The notes: generated by a model from the sequence alone, not told the origin. A stretch of 64,000 bases of DNA from Micromonospora craniellae (GCF_014764405.1 NZ_CP061725.1:1178001-1242000); one strand, 5' to 3'. Positions 26,316 through 35,649 are shown, counted from the stretch's first letter. Made by a program: numbers and translations.

Positions 26316-26693
26316 ATGGCTCGCTCCGACACCACCCGGTTCCGGCACAACCAGGCCATCCTGGTGGCGGCGATCGTCGCCACGCTCGGCTCCCTGCCGC
26401 TGGCCAGCGCCCGCGCCTACCTACTGCCGGTGTTGCTGCTGCCGCTGGCGGTGGCGGTCTGGGCGTGGCGGGCCGGCACCGACGCCGACCTCGCCGGGCT
26501 GCGTCTGCGCGCGCTGGCCGGTCAGCGCCGGATCCCCTGGGACCAGGTGGTCGAGCTAGGCGCCGACCCCCGGGGCCGGGCGCGCGCCCGGCTCGACGAC
26601 GGTGAGCAGCTCATGCTGCCCGCGGTGCGCCGCGAGGACCTTCCCCGGCTGGTGGCGGCGGCCGGCCGGGGCGGGCCCGAGGTGGCTCAGTAG
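26316..26693 (+). CDS. Small membrane protein with PH-like domain
   Basis: 125 aa. Two adjacent hydrophobic segments (about residues 14-30 and 33-50, ending at AVAVWAWRAGTDAD) are followed by a compact C-terminal domain (AGLRLRALAGQRRIPWDQVVEL... DGEQLMLPAVRREDLPRL) in the style of bacterial PH-like (bPH) proteins. Membrane-associated; role unknown. Its end overlaps the converging dehydrogenase gene by 7 bp. GATCAT lies 6 nt before the ATG and there is no ribosome site, so a leaderless start is possible. Confidence 0.75.
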   Translation: MARSDTTRFRHNQAILVAAIVATLGSLPLASARAYLLPVLLLPLAVAVWAWRAGTDADLAGLRLRALAGQRRIPWDQVVELGADPRGRARARLDDGEQLMLPAVRREDLPRLVAAAGRGGPEVAQ

Positions 26694-27613
26694 CCGTCGA
26701 CCACCACGTTCTCCGGCCGCTCACCGGCGGCGAAGCGGCGGATCTGCTCGCCGACCAGCCGGTACGCCCGGGGCAGCAGCCCGCGTACCGAGCCGGCCAC
26801 GTGCGGGGTGATCAGCACGTTGGGCAGCTCCCAGAGCGGGTGGTCGGCGGGCAGCGGCTCCGGGTCGGTGACGTCCAGCGCGGCGGAGATCCGTCCGGTG
26901 GACAGCTCGGCGAGCAACGCGTCGATGCGAGCCACCGGCCCCCGGGCGGCGTTCACCAGCAGCGCGCCGTCCGGCATCGCGGCGAGGAACTTCTCGTCGA
27001 CCAGGCCCCGGGTCTGCGGGGTCAGCGGGACCAGCAGCACCACCACGTCGGCGTGCGGCAGCAGTCCGGGCAGCTCGTCCACGCCGTGCACCCCCTGTGC
27101 GGCACGGGCCGTCCGGGCGACCAGGGTGAACTCCACCTCGAACGGCGCGAGCCGGTCCCGCACGGCGGTGCCGATCGAACCGGCCCCGATGATCAGGACC
27201 CGCTTGCCGGCCAGCTCGTCGGTGGGCGCCACCTCGTCGTACGCCCACCGGCGCTCGGCCTGGGCGCGGATCATCTCCGGGAAGGCCCGCAGGCGGGCCA
27301 GGATCGCGGTGACCACCCACTCGGCGGTGGACGGGTCGTGCACACCCCGGGCGTCGCAGAGCACCACCCCGTCCGGCACGCGGCCGACCCAGGCGTCCGC
27401 GCCGGCCGAGAGCAGTTGCACCACCGCCAGGTCCGGCAGCTCGTGCGCGAACGGGACGATCTCGCGGGTGGCGAGGAAGGGTGGCACCCAGAACCGGACA
27501 CCGGCAGCCGACGAGGGCGGCCTCGCCAGGTCCTCCATCGTCTCGACGGTGATCTGCGCTGGCAGCTCGCCGAGCAGGGCGTGACCGGTCTCGTGCGGGA
27601 TCCATACCTTCAC
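26687..27613 (-). CDS. D-isomer 2-hydroxyacid dehydrogenase
   Basis: 308 aa NAD(P)-dependent dehydrogenase of the D-2-hydroxyacid family. Rossmann motif VLIIGAGSIGTAV near residue 145, catalytic Arg in NAARGPVARID, Glu in DVTDPEPLP and His in ITPHVAGSV. The exact substrate cannot be read from sequence; glyoxylate/hydroxypyruvate or phosphoglycerate-like acids are options. GTG at 27613 is taken as start (VKVWIPHETG). Divergent from the sugar dehydrogenase gene. Confidence 0.88.
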   Translation of the reverse strand: MKVWIPHETGHALLGELPAQITVETMEDLARPPSSAAGVRFWVPPFLATREIVPFAHELPDLAVVQLLSAGADAWVGRVPDGVVLCDARGVHDPSTAEWVVTAILARLRAFPEMIRAQAERRWAYDEVAPTDELAGKRVLIIGAGSIGTAVRDRLAPFEVEFTLVARTARAAQGVHGVDELPGLLPHADVVVLLVPLTPQTRGLVDEKFLAAMPDGALLVNAARGPVARIDALLAELSTGRISAALDVTDPEPLPADHPLWELPNVLITPHVAGSVRGLLPRAYRLVGEQIRRFAAGERPENVVVDGY

Positions 27614-27694
27614 GCCAGCCGACGATAGACCCGTCGTCCGTACCGCTGCTGGGGCGGGGGGCCGCCGACCTCCACGCCGGCCGGCACGGCGGGC

Positions 27695-27700
27695 TAGGCT
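27695..27700 (+). promoter_or_regulatory. -10 element for a leaderless GTG start
   Basis: TAGGCT ends 7 nt before the GTG at 27708, the distance expected when transcription starts on the initiation codon. The -35 region is weak. Confidence 0.5.
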
Positions 27701-27707
27701 CGGGCGG

Positions 27708-28871
27708 GTGAGCGTTCCCCCGTACTCTCCCGCCCGCCGGGTCCGCGGGTTCCTCGCGGCCTCCTGCACGGCGCTGCTGCTCGCGGCCACCGGTTGCAGT
27801 CTCGGCGAGCCGGAACCGGACCCGGCCGGCCGGCCACCCAACCTGCCGACCCCGTCGGCCAGCGCTGCGGGCGGCGGCCAGGAGGTGGTGGCCACCGTGC
27901 TGGCGCGGGGGCTGCGGGTGCCGTGGGGTATCGCCTTCCTGCCTGACGGCGGAGCGCTGGTCACCGAACGCGACAGCGGCCGGATCGTCCAGGTCGGCCC
28001 GGAGTCGAGCCCGGACGGCCTGCGGATCACCGAGGTGCAGACGGTCGACGACGTGGTCGCCTCGGGCGAGGGCGGCCTGCTGGGCATCGCCGCGTCGCCG
28101 GAGTTCGCGCAGGACCGCACGGTCTTCGTCTACTACACCGCCGAACGGGACAACCGGATCGCCCGGATGCGGCTGGGAGAGAAGCCCACCCCGATCCTCA
28201 CCGGCATCCCCAAGGCGGGCGTCCACAACGGCGGCGGCCTGGCGTTCGGCCCGGACGGCCGGCTCTACGCCAGCACCGGCGACGCCGGGGACACCGACCA
28301 GTCCCAGGACGCCGAGGAGCTCGGCGGCAAGATCCTGCGGATCACCACGGAGGGCAAGCCGGCGCCCGGCAACCCCTTCCCGAACTCCCCGGTCTGGTCC
28401 CTCGGCCACCGCAACGTGCAGGGCATCGCCTGGGCCGGCGACCGGATGTACGCGGTGGAGTTCGGCCAGAACACCTGGGACGAGATCAACCAGGTGGCCA
28501 AGGGCAAGAACTACGGCTGGCCCGAGGTCGAGGGACGCGGCGGCGACAAGGAGTTCGTGGACCCGATCGTGCAGTGGTCGACCGACGAGGCGTCCTGCTC
28601 CGGCCTGGCCGCGAGCGAGCGGCTGCTGGCCACCGCCTGCCTGCGCGGGCAGCGCCTCTGGCTGGTCGAGCTGACCGACACCGGCACCGTGCTCGGGCAG
28701 CCGCAGGCGCTGCTCACCGAGAAGTACGGGCGGCTGCGGGCGATCGCCGCGGCACCGGACGGCTCGTTCTGGGTGGGCACCTCCAACCACGATGGGCGGG
28801 GCCGACCAACACCCGAGGATGACCGCTTGTTGCGGCTTGTTTTCGCAGGTGGCGGCGCTGGCCGCAGCTGA
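27708..28871 (+). CDS. PQQ-dependent sugar dehydrogenase (GSDH/YliI-type) lipoprotein
   Basis: 387 aa. Signal peptide with lipobox AATGC at about residue 30, then a six-bladed propeller of the glucose/sorbosone dehydrogenase family: RVPWGIAFLPDGGALVTER, GGLLGIAASPEF, the catalytic-site pattern HNGGGLAFGPDGRLYASTGD, SLGHRNVQGIAW and GKNYGWPEVEG. It oxidises aldoses on the outer face of the membrane if PQQ is available; no PQQ-synthesis genes are in the window. Predicted leaderless from GTG 27708. The metallophosphoesterase gene follows in the same direction after 66 bp. Confidence 0.88.
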   Translation: MSVPPYSPARRVRGFLAASCTALLLAATGCSLGEPEPDPAGRPPNLPTPSASAAGGGQEVVATVLARGLRVPWGIAFLPDGGALVTERDSGRIVQVGPESSPDGLRITEVQTVDDVVASGEGGLLGIAASPEFAQDRTVFVYYTAERDNRIARMRLGEKPTPILTGIPKAGVHNGGGLAFGPDGRLYASTGDAGDTDQSQDAEELGGKILRITTEGKPAPGNPFPNSPVWSLGHRNVQGIAWAGDRMYAVEFGQNTWDEINQVAKGKNYGWPEVEGRGGDKEFVDPIVQWSTDEASCSGLAASERLLATACLRGQRLWLVELTDTGTVLGQPQALLTEKYGRLRAIAAAPDGSFWVGTSNHDGRGRPTPEDDRLLRLVFAGGGAGRS

Positions 28872-28937
28872 GGCACTCTCGACACGCAGCACCTCGGGTT
28901 TGCCAAGATCCTCAACCGGGCAGGTCAGAATCTCAGT

Positions 28938-30530
28938 ATGGACGATCACGAGAACGAGAAGCCGCACCGCGATCCGGACGGGAACGACCCGACCGGTCGC
29001 CCGCGTCGCTTCGTCTCGCTGCGGCGGGCCGCCGCCGGTTCGCCCCGCGCCGGGCGGCGCAGCGGGCTGCGCCGGATAGGGGCCGGCCTGGCGCTGCTGG
29101 TCGTCACGCTGACCGGGGTGCTGCTCGGGTTGCTCGCCGGCGGGCACGTCAGCACCGACATCGGCCCGTTCCAGGCCCGGCTGTCCGTTTCGCCCTCGGT
29201 CAACGGCAGCACCACCGTCGACATCCCGCCGCTGGGCGCGCTGCTGCTGGACAGCCACGACGGGCCGACCCGGCTGACCGTGGAGCTGGGCGCGCTGGAC
29301 CAGGGCCGCACCGAGGCCCTGATCGACGACCCTGCCAGCATCAACCGGGCCACCCAGTCGGCCGTCGACGACGTACGCGAGGGCGTGCTGCGGCTCGGAC
29401 TGCGTACCGTCGGCGCGACCGTGCTGGCCACGCTGGTGCTGGCGCTGCTGGCGTTCCGGGACACCCGGCGGGCGGCCTGGGCCGGCGCGCTGGCGCTGGC
29501 GATCAGCGCGGGCAGCCTCGGCACCGCAGCGGCCACCGTCCGGCCGCAGGCGATCGAGGAGCCCACGTACGAAGGGCTGCTGGTCAACGCCCCGGCGATC
29601 GTCGGCGACGTACGCAAGATCGCCGACGACTACGGCCGGTACGCCGAGCAGCTCCAGCGGCTCATCGGCAACGTCACCCAGCTCTACACCACCGTGTCGG
29701 CGCTGCCGGTGTACGAGCCGGAGCCCGGCACCACCCGGGTGTTGCACATCTCCGACCTGCATCTCGGCCCGGCCGCCTGGCAGCTGATCCGGACGGTGAC
29801 CGAGCAGTTCGGCATCGACGTCGTGATCGACACCGGCGACATCACCGACTGGGGCAGCGAGCCGGAGGCCTCCTACGTCGGCTCGATCAGCCTGCTGGAG
29901 AAGCCGTACGTCTTCATCCGGGGCAACCACGACTCCCCGCGTACCGCTGCGGCGGTGGCCCGCCAGCCGAACGCGATCGTGGTGGACAACACCACCGTGA
30001 CGGTCGCCGGGCTGACCATCGCCGGTATCGGCGATCCCCGCTTCACCCCGGACAAGAGCACCTCACCGGCGAGCGGCGGGCTCAACCCGTCCACCGCCGA
30101 CATACTGATCGACAGCGGCGAAACGCTCGCCGCCACGATCCGAAGCTCCCCGCGACCGGTGGACATAGCGCTGGTGCACGACCCGGCTTCGGCCGGTCCG
30201 CTCTCCGGCACCTGCCCGCTGGTGCTCGCCGGTCACACCCACGACCGGCGGGTGAACACGCTGCCCGAGGTGCCGGGCGAGCAGCCGACCACGCTGATGG
30301 TGCAGGGCTCCACCGGCGGCGCCGGGCTACGTGGCCTGGAGGGCGAGGAGCCGACCCCGCTGGCGATGACCGTCCTCTACTTCGACCAGGACAAGCAGCT
30401 CCAGGCGTACGACGACATCACCGTCGGCGGCACCGGACAGGCGCAGGTGAACCTGGAACGTACCGTGGTGCAGCCGCCGACCCCGCTGCTGCCACCGACG
30501 CTCAGCCCCACCCCGACACCGACCCGCTGA
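28938..30530 (+). CDS. Membrane-anchored metallophosphoesterase
   Basis: 530 aa. Arg-rich cytoplasmic N-tail, membrane helix at about 47-68, an extracytoplasmic segment, two more helices (about 155-205), then a calcineurin-like phosphoesterase domain from about 265. All metal-binding blocks are present: ISDLHLG, DTGDITDWG, RGNHDSPR, ALVHDPA and LAGHTHDRR. The C-terminal tail is Pro/Thr-rich (PPTPLLPPTLSPTPTPTR), like a wall-spanning linker. The phosphatase domain probably faces outside. Substrate unknown. Confidence 0.88.
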   Translation: MDDHENEKPHRDPDGNDPTGRPRRFVSLRRAAAGSPRAGRRSGLRRIGAGLALLVVTLTGVLLGLLAGGHVSTDIGPFQARLSVSPSVNGSTTVDIPPLGALLLDSHDGPTRLTVELGALDQGRTEALIDDPASINRATQSAVDDVREGVLRLGLRTVGATVLATLVLALLAFRDTRRAAWAGALALAISAGSLGTAAATVRPQAIEEPTYEGLLVNAPAIVGDVRKIADDYGRYAEQLQRLIGNVTQLYTTVSALPVYEPEPGTTRVLHISDLHLGPAAWQLIRTVTEQFGIDVVIDTGDITDWGSEPEASYVGSISLLEKPYVFIRGNHDSPRTAAAVARQPNAIVVDNTTVTVAGLTIAGIGDPRFTPDKSTSPASGGLNPSTADILIDSGETLAATIRSSPRPVDIALVHDPASAGPLSGTCPLVLAGHTHDRRVNTLPEVPGEQPTTLMVQGSTGGAGLRGLEGEEPTPLAMTVLYFDQDKQLQAYDDITVGGTGQAQVNLERTVVQPPTPLLPPTLSPTPTPTR

Positions 30531-30703
30531 CGAGCGCGACCGACCTGCCGACGGCGGCCTGCACGATCCGTCGACGCCGTCAGCTCGAAAGGGCCCGAAC
30601 CCGATACCCCGGCCTACGCACGCACGCCTACCCCGGCGTGGAGCGACAGGGACAGGCACCGACCGGCGTTCCGAACTGACGGCACGAGTCCGATTCGCGT
30701 CGC

Positions 30704-31143
30704 TCACCCCCAACAACACCGGCACAGGTCAGCGCCCGGCACGCTGGGCACGGTGGCGGTGCGTACGCCCTGCCGCAGGGTGCGCTGCCACGCGCGGCGA
30801 GCACCTCGGGCAGGACCGCGCCCGAGGCGGCCAGTTGCACCGTCGGCGCGTCGACGCTCGACGAAGGTCACGCCCGGCAGTTCCAGCCCCACGCTGGCGG
30901 TGATGGTGGACTGTGCGCGCCGCCCTCCGGGGCGAGGGTGACGCCGTAGAGGAACGCGTCCAGCCCGCGCTGGCCGAGCAGCAGGAACAGGTTCATCTCG
31001 GAGATGCCCAGCTCGATGTGCTGCCCCCGGGGCTCTCCGTCCACCCTGTCCGGGTCCTTCGTCCGCGACGGGTACGACTGCAACCCGCCCCGGGCGCCCA
31101 GCGTGGTCAGGTACGACCGGTCCAGGTTGCCGAGCAGGTACAC
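30704..31143 (-). pseudogene. Frameshifted remnant downstream of gatB
   Basis: A GTG at 31143, one base after the gatB stop, opens a good coding stretch (MYLLGNLDRSYLTTLGARGG... to DAFLYGVTLAPEGG) that then hits a stop at 30868. Protein-like sequence continues in the next frame (TITASVGLELPGVTFVERRR, about 30912-30850), returns to the first frame (VQLAASGAVLPEVLAAR) and perhaps switches again (QRTLRQGVRTATVPSVPGADL). At least two compensating indels are needed to reconstruct one protein. The family is not recognised. Sequencing error is the alternative. Apart from this remnant, 30531-30703 holds nothing I can support. Confidence 0.5.
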
Positions 31144-31144
31144 C

Positions 31145-32638
31145 TCAGGCGCCGAGGCGCTCCAGGATCAGCTCGCGGACGGTCTTGGCGTCGGCCTGCC
31201 CGCGCGTGGTCTTCATGACCGCGCCGACCAGCGCGCCGGCCGCGGCGACCTTGCCGCTGCGCACCTTGTCGGCGATGTCGGGGTTGGCGGCGATCGCCTC
31301 GTCCACCGCGGCGGTCAGCGCACCGGTGTCGGAGACGACCTCCAGGTTCCGGTTGGCCATGATCTGGGTGGGCGTGCCCTCGCCTGCGACCACGCCCTCC
31401 AGCACCGTACGGGCCAGCTTGTCGTTGAGCTTGCCGGCGTCGACCAGCCCCTGGAGCTCGGCGACCTGCCCCGGGGTGGCACCCACGTCGGCCAGCTCCA
31501 CACCGGTCTCGTTGGCCCGCCGGGACAGCTCGCCCAGCCACCACTTGCGGGCGGCGGCCGGGGTGGCGCCGGCGGCGACGGTGGCCTCGATCAGCTCCAC
31601 CGCACCGGCGTTGAGCACCGACTGCATGTCCAGGTCGGAGAGTCCCCACGCCTGCTGGAGGCGACGCCGGTGCAACCGGGGCAGTTCCGGCAGGGCCGCC
31701 TTCAGCTCGGCCACCCAGGCGGTGTCCGGCGCGAGCGGCACCAGGTCCGGCTCGGGGAAGTAGCGGTAGTCGGTGGCGGTCTCCTTGGACCGGCCCGGGG
31801 TGGTGTCCCCGGTGTCCTCGTGGAAGTGCCGGGTCTCCTGGGTGATCCGTCCGCCCGCGTCCAGCACCGACGCCTGCCGCAGCATCTCCGAACGCACCGC
31901 CCGCTCGACCGACCGCAGCGAGTTGACGTTCTTGGTCTCGGTGCGGGTGCCCCACTCCTCGCCGGGCAGGTTCAACGACGTGTTCACGTCACACCGCAGC
32001 GACCCCTCCTCCATCCGCACGTCGGAGACGCCGAGCGAGCGCAGCACGTCCCGCAGCTCGGTGACGTACGCCCGGGCCACCTCGGGGGCGAGCGCGCCGG
32101 TGCCCGGGATCGGCTTGGTGACGATCTCCACCAGCGGGATGCCGGCCCGGTTGTAGTCGACGAGCGACTCGGTCGCGCCGTGGATCCGGCCGGTGGCGCC
32201 GCCCACGTGCAGCGTCTTGCCGGTGTCCTCCTCCAGGTGCACCCGCTCGATGCCGATCCGCACCGTCTCGCCGTTCACCTCGACGTCCAGGTAGCCGTCC
32301 ACACAGAGCGGCTCGTCGTACTGGCTGATCTGGAAGTTCTTCGGCATGTCGGGATAGAAGTAGTTCTTCCGGGCGAACCGGCACCACTGCGCGATAGAGC
32401 AGTTCAGCGCCAGGCCGATCCGGATGGTCGCCTCGATGGCCGCCTTGTTGGCCACCGGCAGCGAGCCGGGTAGGCCCAGGCAGACCGGACAGACCCGGGT
32501 GTTGGGCTCGCCACCGAAGTCGGTCGGGCAGCCGCAGAACATCTTCGTGTTCGTGCCCAGCTCGACGTGGGTCTCCAGGCCGATCACCGGCTCGAATCGC
32601 GCGACGACCTCGTCGTACGCGGGCAGCGTCGTGGTCAT
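31145..32638 (-). CDS. gatB: Asp-tRNA(Asn)/Glu-tRNA(Gln) amidotransferase subunit B
   Basis: 497 aa subunit that binds and phosphorylates the misacylated tRNA in the GatCAB complex. The GatB signature is VIGLETHVELGTNTKMFCGC, with zinc-site Cys residues in CGCPTDF and VCPVCLGLPGSLP, then the YFYPDMPKNFQISQYDEP block and a C-terminal helical YqeY-type tail. ATG at 32638 follows GGAG at 5 nt. It is separated from gatA by a surface-protein gene instead of following it directly. Confidence 0.96.
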   Translation of the reverse strand: MTTTLPAYDEVVARFEPVIGLETHVELGTNTKMFCGCPTDFGGEPNTRVCPVCLGLPGSLPVANKAAIEATIRIGLALNCSIAQWCRFARKNYFYPDMPKNFQISQYDEPLCVDGYLDVEVNGETVRIGIERVHLEEDTGKTLHVGGATGRIHGATESLVDYNRAGIPLVEIVTKPIPGTGALAPEVARAYVTELRDVLRSLGVSDVRMEEGSLRCDVNTSLNLPGEEWGTRTETKNVNSLRSVERAVRSEMLRQASVLDAGGRITQETRHFHEDTGDTTPGRSKETATDYRYFPEPDLVPLAPDTAWVAELKAALPELPRLHRRRLQQAWGLSDLDMQSVLNAGAVELIEATVAAGATPAAARKWWLGELSRRANETGVELADVGATPGQVAELQGLVDAGKLNDKLARTVLEGVVAGEGTPTQIMANRNLEVVSDTGALTAAVDEAIAANPDIADKVRSGKVAAAGALVGAVMKTTRGQADAKTVRELILERLGA

Positions 32639-32735
32639 GAGAACTCCAGCTTTCGGGCGGTAGCCGGCCCGCGCCGGCATCCGGACACAACGCCGCCCAG
32701 CCTAGCCGCTCCCCCCGCCTGGCCTCGGTCGGGCG

Positions 32736-33911
32736 TCACCCCGCGGTGAACCTCTGCCGACGGCGGTACGCCACCACGAGCAGGATGCCGCCGATGCTGA
32801 ACGCCACGACGCCGAGGAGCATCAGCACCAGGGCCGAGTTCTCCCCGGTGACCGGCAGCCAGGCCCCGGTCGTCCGGGACGGCGACGGTGCGGCGGCGGC
32901 CGGCGTCGGGCTCTGCGACGGCGCGGTCGGGTACGCGGTCGACTGCTCGGTGGGGGTCGGCGAGGCCGACGGGGTGGCCGTCGGATCGGGGTAGACGACC
33001 AGCGACACCTCATCGGTGTCGCTGGTGGCGGTGCCGGTGGCCAAGATCGTAAAGTCGAAGGAGCCGGCGACGGTCGGGGTGCCGCTGAGCACGCCGTCCG
33101 GGTCGAGCACGAGCCCGTCCGGCAGCGCCCCGGCGGCCAGCCCGAACCGGATGTCGGAGTCGCCCTCGGCGGTGAACCGGAACGAGTACGCCTGTCCGGC
33201 CGTGCCGAGCGGCGGCTCGGCCGAGGTGATGACGGCCGCCGCCGTGGCGATCACCAGCGTGACGTCCTGCTGCCCCTGGAAGCCGTTCGCGTCGGTCACC
33301 AGCAGCCCGAAGCGGTGACGTCCGGCCTGGCTCGGGAAACCGGCGAGGACACCGGCCGAGGAGAGCGACAGACCCGGCGGCAGCGAGCCCGACGCCAGCG
33401 AGACGGTGTGCGGGGCGGTGCCGCCCGAGACGGTGAACCGGTACGTCGGATAGACCTGCCCGACGTACCAGGGCGAGACCGGCTCCGGCGACGTCACGGT
33501 GACGACCGGCTGCACCACCACCACGGTCACCTGGTGGTCGGCGGTCTCCCCGCTCGGTGCGCCGGTGGCCCGGACGGTGAAGGCGAAGCGGCCGGCCACG
33601 GTGGGCGTACCGGTCAGGGTGCCGGCCGACGACAGCGCGAGACCCGGCGGGATCGCACCGGCGACCAGCGAGATGCGGATCTCCTCGTCGCCGGTGGCGG
33701 TGAAGGTGTGGCCCGGGTACGGCTCGTAGGCGGTCACCCCGGACGGCGGCGGGGCGGAGGTGACGGTGATGGTGACGACCGCCGGATCCACGATCACCGG
33801 ATCCACGATCACCGGATCGACGACGGCCGGTTCTGCGGCAGCGGGCGCGGCGACACCGATCAGCAGCATCGTGAGCACCGAGACAATCGTGATCGGCCGC
33901 AGCGTCTTCAT
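32736..33911 (-). CDS. LPxTG-anchored surface protein with three Ig-like (He_PIG) domains
   Basis: 391 aa. Signal peptide (MKTLRPITIVSVLTMLLIGVAAPAAA), a short VDPVIVDP repeat, three putative-Ig modules with the PPGL-x-L-x5-L-x-G-x-P pattern (about residues 55-130, 140-225, 230-310), a Ser/Thr/Pro-rich wall spacer, then a sortase sorting signal: LPVTG, a hydrophobic helix and a YRRRQR tail. It should therefore be covalently wall-anchored. No sortase is in the window. The role may be adhesion or binding; no ligand can be read. It sits between gatA and gatB on the same strand. Confidence 0.88.
   Translation of the reverse strand: MKTLRPITIVSVLTMLLIGVAAPAAAEPAVVDPVIVDPVIVDPAVVTITVTSAPPPSGVTAYEPYPGHTFTATGDEEIRISLVAGAIPPGLALSSAGTLTGTPTVAGRFAFTVRATGAPSGETADHQVTVVVVQPVVTVTSPEPVSPWYVGQVYPTYRFTVSGGTAPHTVSLASGSLPPGLSLSSAGVLAGFPSQAGRHRFGLLVTDANGFQGQQDVTLVIATAAAVITSAEPPLGTAGQAYSFRFTAEGDSDIRFGLAAGALPDGLVLDPDGVLSGTPTVAGSFDFTILATGTATSDTDEVSLVVYPDPTATPSASPTPTEQSTAYPTAPSQSPTPAAAAPSPSRTTGAWLPVTGENSALVLMLLGVVAFSIGGILLVVAYRRRQRFTAG
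33784..33828 (-). repeat. 15-bp tandem repeat in the surface-protein gene
   Basis: ggatccacgatcacc is repeated exactly at 33784-33798 and 33799-33813, with a degenerate third unit to 33828. It encodes the VIVDP repeats after the signal peptide and is a plausible site of length variation. Confidence 0.7.
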
Positions 33912-34009
33912 CGCAGTTCCAGTCGGCTAGTAAGCCAATGCTTGCGTTTCGCCAGCGGCTCGAACTCTATCCAACCCACGCACGTCACCACGCGCTATGA
34001 GTCCGAACG

Positions 34010-34033
34010 GTGACCTCGTGTCACCGAGGTCAC
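34010..34033 (-). terminator. Hairpin beyond gatA
   Basis: Nine-bp stem (34010-34018 with 34025-34033), 6-nt loop, in the 262 bp between gatA and the surface-protein gene. It suggests that gatCA and the surface gene are separate units. No T-tract. Confidence 0.4.
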
Positions 34034-34173
34034 GGCCAGGTCGGACTCGTTCCGACGCTCGATCACGCTCGGCGCGAATGACATCTCATCGACCGGAGGC
34101 CCCTCGATGGGGCGATGAAAGAGATCGGCCACATCGCCACGCATGTGCTGATCGCGTCAGCATCCCGCCTACC

Positions 34174-35649
34174 TCACAGCACCGGCGGCGTGAGGGTGCC
34201 GACCGCGCTCTCCAGCGCGGCGGCCACCCGGTACATCCGGTCGTCGGCCATCGTCGGGGCCATCACCTGCAACCCGACCGGCAGCCCGTCGGAGAGGCCG
34301 CACGGCACCGAGATGCCCGGGCCGCCGTACAGGTTGGTCGGGATGGTGTACAGGTCCGCCAGATACATCTGGTACGGGTCGGAGGTACGCGCGCCCAGCG
34401 GGAAGGCCACGAACGGCGTGGTCGGCGAGATCAGCGCGTCGACCCGCTCGAACGCGGCGGTGAAGTCGCGGGTGATCAGCGTACGGACCTTCTGCGCCTG
34501 CCCGTAGTACGCGTCGTAGTAGCCCGACGACAACGCGTACGTGCCGAGCATGATGCGCCGCTTGACCTCGGGGCCGAAGCCAGCCTCCCGGGTCAGCGAC
34601 ATGACCTCCTCCAGCGACCGGTTGCCGTCGTCGCCGATTCGCAGACCGAACCGGACCCCGTCGAAGCGGGCCAGGTTGGAGGAGCACTCGCTCGGCGCGA
34701 TCAGGTAGTAGGCCGGCAGCGCGTACTTGAAGTGCGGGCAGGAGATCTCGACGGTCTCCGCGCCCAGCTTCGTCAGCGTGTCGACGGCCTCGTTGAAGGC
34801 GGCCATCACGCCCGGCTCGGCGCCCTCGCCGACGAACTCGGAGACGATGCCGAGACGGACCCCGGTCAGGTCGCCGGTCGCGCCGAGCTTCGCGGCGGCC
34901 ACCACGCCCGGCACCGGCGCCGGGATGGAGGTGGAGTCACGCGGGTCGTGGCCGCCGATCGCCTCGTGCAGCAGCGCGGCGTCGAGGACGGTGCGCGCGC
35001 ACGGGCCGGGTGTGTCCAGCGAGGAGGAGAAGGCCACCAGGCCGTACCGGGAGGTGCTGCCGTAGGTCGGTTTGGCGCCGACGGTGCCGGTGACCGCGCC
35101 CGGCTGGCGGATCGAGCCGCCGGTGTCCGAGCCGATCGCCAGCGGCGCCTCGTACGCGGCCAGCGCCGCCGCGCTGCCTCCGCCGGAGCCGCCCGGGATC
35201 CGCTCGGTGTCCCACGGGTTGCGGGTCGGCCCGTACGCCGAGTACTCCGTGGAGGAGCCCATGGCGAACTCGTCCATGTTGGTCTTGCCGAGCATGACCG
35301 TGCCGGCGGCGCGCAGCCGCTCCACGATCGTCGAGTCGTACGGCGGGCGCCAGCCCTCCAGGACCTTCGAGCCGACCGTGGTCGGTACGCCCCGGGTGGT
35401 GAGCACGTCCTTGACCGCGACCGGCACTCCGGCCAGCGGGCCCAGCTCCGCTCCGGCGGCCCGCCGGGCGTCCACCTCGCGGGCGGCGGCGAGCGCACCC
35501 TCGGTGTCGACGTGCAGGAAGGCGTGCACCCGGTCGTCGACCGCGGCGATCCGGTCCAGGTGCGCCGAGGTCACCTCGACCGCCGAGGTCTCGCCCGAGG
35601 CGACCAGCCCGGCGATCTCGGTGGCGGTGAGTCTGGTCAAGTCGGTCAT
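34174..35649 (-). CDS. gatA: Asp-tRNA(Asn)/Glu-tRNA(Gln) amidotransferase subunit A
   Basis: 491 aa glutaminase subunit with the amidase-signature Ser-cisSer-Lys triad: Lys in AVKDVLTTRG (about residue 76), cis-Ser in GGSGGGSAAALAA (about 150) and nucleophile Ser in GSDTGGSIRQP (about 175). ATG at 35649 overlaps the gatC stop (ATGA), so translation is coupled. Supplies ammonia to GatB for making Asn-tRNA or Gln-tRNA. Confidence 0.97.
   Translation of the reverse strand: MTDLTRLTATEIAGLVASGETSAVEVTSAHLDRIAAVDDRVHAFLHVDTEGALAAAREVDARRAAGAELGPLAGVPVAVKDVLTTRGVPTTVGSKVLEGWRPPYDSTIVERLRAAGTVMLGKTNMDEFAMGSSTEYSAYGPTRNPWDTERIPGGSGGGSAAALAAYEAPLAIGSDTGGSIRQPGAVTGTVGAKPTYGSTSRYGLVAFSSSLDTPGPCARTVLDAALLHEAIGGHDPRDSTSIPAPVPGVVAAAKLGATGDLTGVRLGIVSEFVGEGAEPGVMAAFNEAVDTLTKLGAETVEISCPHFKYALPAYYLIAPSECSSNLARFDGVRFGLRIGDDGNRSLEEVMSLTREAGFGPEVKRRIMLGTYALSSGYYDAYYGQAQKVRTLITRDFTAAFERVDALISPTTPFVAFPLGARTSDPYQMYLADLYTIPTNLYGGPGISVPCGLSDGLPVGLQVMAPTMADDRMYRVAAALESAVGTLTPPVL

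Noticed and set aside
26721..29930. A 1069-codon open frame on the minus strand
   Set aside because: It crosses the dehydrogenase gene in a different frame and lies antisense to the sugar dehydrogenase and metallophosphoesterase genes, which have full domain sets. The product has no recognisable fold.
33315..34013. Plus-strand open frame opposite the surface-protein gene
   Set aside because: Antisense to a gene with signal peptide, three Ig modules and sorting signal; no ribosome site and low-complexity product.
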